DNA of 14,755 nt, taken from Micavibrio_B sp048498395 (GTDB lineage Bacteria; Pseudomonadota; Alphaproteobacteria; Micavibrionales; Micavibrionaceae). Shown here piece by piece: positions 13,694-14,755 of this stretch; position 1 is the first letter of the stretch; every line of letters starts with the position of its first letter. The position numbers and the translations under genes were made by a program. Where the stretch lies: NCBI GenBank assembly GCA_048498395.1, contig JBEHYB010000065.1:1-14755 (forward strand), in the 5' to 3' direction. The notes beneath the pieces are model-generated. The model did not search any database. It had not been told where the DNA came from and was given only the letters and a program-made list of their open reading frames with translations.

Positions 13694-13873
13694 TTACTCT
13701 TCTTCGTTACCTTCTTCGATCTCATCGACCTCGACATCGATCGTTTTCTCGATTTCTGTCACGACGCTGTCATCCGTGTTTTCTTCCGGCGAGTCTTCAT
13801 CGCCTTTGAGCCAGGCGACGGAGACGACTTCTTCGCCGTCGCCGACGCGGAAGACGGTGACACCCTGCGCCGA
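13694..13873 (-). other. GyrA-like C-terminal tail fused in frame to groEL
   Basis: This segment encodes SAQGVTVFRVGDGEEVVSVA, then WLKGDEDSPEENTDDS and an Asp/Glu-rich ending. E. coli GyrA ends with GRNTQGVILIRTAEDENVVG followed by an acidic tail, and alphaproteobacterial GyrA proteins have similar 'QGVTxFxxxxxExVVSV' endings (from memory). G/C content by hand count is 100 of 180 here, against 117 of 180 in three 60-base samples of the groEL body. The join falls at ATGGGCGGC, which resembles the ATGGGCCGC-type sequence expected before SxQGV in gyrA. Confidence 0.7.
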
Positions 13874-14755
13874 GCCGCCCATACCGCCGCCGGGGGGCAT
13901 ACCGCCACCGCCGGCTGCGTTCTTCTTCGGCAGTTCGGCCACCATGGCTTCGGTGGTGATCAGGAGAGCCGCGACCGAAGCCGCGTTCTGGATCGCCGCA
14001 CGGACCACCTTGGTCGGGTCGATGATGCCCTTCTTGACGAGGTCGCCGTATTCGCCGGTCTGCGAGTCGAAGCCGTAGGCATACGTCTTGTTCTCGAGGA
14101 TCTTGCCGACGATGACGGAGCCGTCCTCGCCCGCGTTGATCGCGATCTGGCGGGCCGGCCAGGACAGCGCCTTGCGCACGATCTCGACGCCGGTCTTCTG
14201 GTCGTCGTTCTTGGTGCGCAGGCCCTTGAGCTGCTCGGACGCACGGAGCAGCGCAACGCCGCCGCCGGGAACGATGCCTTCTTCGACGGCCGCACGGGTC
14301 GCATGCATCGCGTCGTCGACGCGGTCCTTGCGCTCCTTGACTTCGACTTCGGTCGCGCCGCCGACGCGGATCACCGCGACGCCGCCCGCGAGCTTGGCCA
14401 GACGCTCCTGCAGCTTCTCACGGTCGTAGTCCGAGGTGGTTTCCTCGATCTGCGCCTTGATCTGCGCGACGCGCGCCTCGATGTCGGCCTTCTTGCCGGC
14501 GCCGTTGACGATGGTGGTGTTCTCCTTGTCGATCATCACCTTCTTGGCGCGGCCGAGCATCTGCAGCGTGACGTTCTCGAGCTTGATGCCGAGGTCTTCC
14601 GAGATCGCCTGACCGCCGGTCAGCACGGCGATGTCCTGCAGCATGGCCTTGCGGCGATCGCCGAAGCCCGGAGCCTTGACGGCGGCAACCTTCAGGCCAC
14701 CGCGCAGACGGTTGACGACGAGGGTGGCGAGCGCTTCGCCTTCGACGTCTTCCGC
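13694..14755 (-). CDS. groEL: Chaperonin GroEL, C-terminal part with a GyrA-like acidic tail (cut by the right edge)
   Basis: GroEL is the 14-subunit ATP-dependent folding chamber of the cytoplasm. The 353 visible residues start in the apical domain (AEDVEGEALATLVVNRLRGG, then KVAAVKAPGFGDRRKAMLQD) at about residue 250 of E. coli GroEL. They continue through intermediate and equatorial regions, including KERKDRVDDAMHATRAAVEE, which carries the ATPase Asp, and GIVPGGGVALLR. The expected Gly/Met tail is present (AAGGGGMPPGGGMGG) but does not end in MDF. Instead 59 acidic residues follow (13694-13873), beginning SAQGVTVFRVGDGEEVVSVA. This resembles the last part of GyrA. Total length would be about 600 instead of ~548. 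The groEL identity is certain; whether the fused end is real is not. Confidence 0.95.
   Translation of the reverse strand, partial: AEDVEGEALATLVVNRLRGGLKVAAVKAPGFGDRRKAMLQDIAVLTGGQAISEDLGIKLENVTLQMLGRAKKVMIDKENTTIVNGAGKKADIEARVAQIKAQIEETTSDYDREKLQERLAKLAGGVAVIRVGGATEVEVKERKDRVDDAMHATRAAVEEGIVPGGGVALLRASEQLKGLRTKNDDQKTGVEIVRKALSWPARQIAINAGEDGSVIVGKILENKTYAYGFDSQTGEYGDLVKKGIIDPTKVVRAAIQNAASVAALLITTEAMVAELPKKNAAGGGGMPPGGGMGGSAQGVTVFRVGDGEEVVSVAWLKGDEDSPEENTDDSVVTEIEKTIDVEVDEIEEGNEEE

Noticed and set aside
13615..14078. Plus-strand frames opposite the groEL end ('PSPYPLPRGEG...')
   Set aside because: Typical translation of the CCCTCTCCC hairpin repeat followed by the antisense of groEL.
1..14755. 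CRISPR array, rRNA genes, integrase, prophage or complete insertion sequence
   Set aside because: No regularly spaced direct repeats, rRNA sequence or transposase/integrase motifs were seen on either strand.

Overview
The window looks like a piece of an alphaproteobacterial chromosome. The main reasons are the recG gene diverging from an sdhE-mfd pair, an arrangement familiar from Alphaproteobacteria; three sites resembling promoters of the alphaproteobacterial general-stress sigma factor EcfG; and alphaproteobacterial-looking housekeeping proteins. The core genes are moderately GC-rich, while one stretch (about 12410-13640) is strikingly AT-rich. Genus cannot be settled from this sequence.

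Layout. (1) 1-1907, minus strand: sdhE (FAD assembly factor for succinate dehydrogenase), followed 9 bases later by the first 540 codons of mfd, which runs off the left edge. (2) 2051-6851, plus strand: recG, then a KefF/KefG-like flavin reductase, a KefB/KefC-like potassium/proton antiporter and a small lipoprotein, closely packed. The reductase and antiporter form a classic electrophile-protection unit. (3) 6873-7390: a csbD-like stress gene, a shared bidirectional terminator, tRNA-Lys(TTT) on the minus strand with its own promoter, and the end of coaD with a hairpin inside its last codons. (4) 7362-9589: coaD diverges from a SAM-dependent methyltransferase gene, which overlaps a TrmH/SpoU RNA methyltransferase gene by 4 bases. 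(5) 9582-10402: two tiny disordered stress-type proteins, each behind an EcfG-like promoter, a bidirectional terminator and a small lipoprotein. (6) 10404-11643: two unknown proteins diverging from a compact intergenic region, one apparently on a leaderless mRNA, plus a broken or overlapping 'STGPKT/NALKHG' reading frame. (7) 11680-13690: accessory region with dispersed palindromic repeats, a GIY-YIG nuclease, a tiny exported protein with a near-perfect sigma70-type promoter, and an AT-rich island holding a DUF3800-like protein and a small membrane protein. (8) 13694-14755, minus strand: the C-terminal part of groEL, running off the right edge.

The most striking observation is at the groEL end. 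Its Gly/Met-rich tail does not stop as usual but continues in frame into 59 acidic residues that closely resemble the C-terminal tail of DNA gyrase subunit A. This is either a real groEL-gyrA tail fusion or an assembly join at a short shared sequence. The second is a small putative EcfG regulon: three GGAAC-N16/17-nGTTGG sites, each directly before a tiny hydrophilic protein gene.
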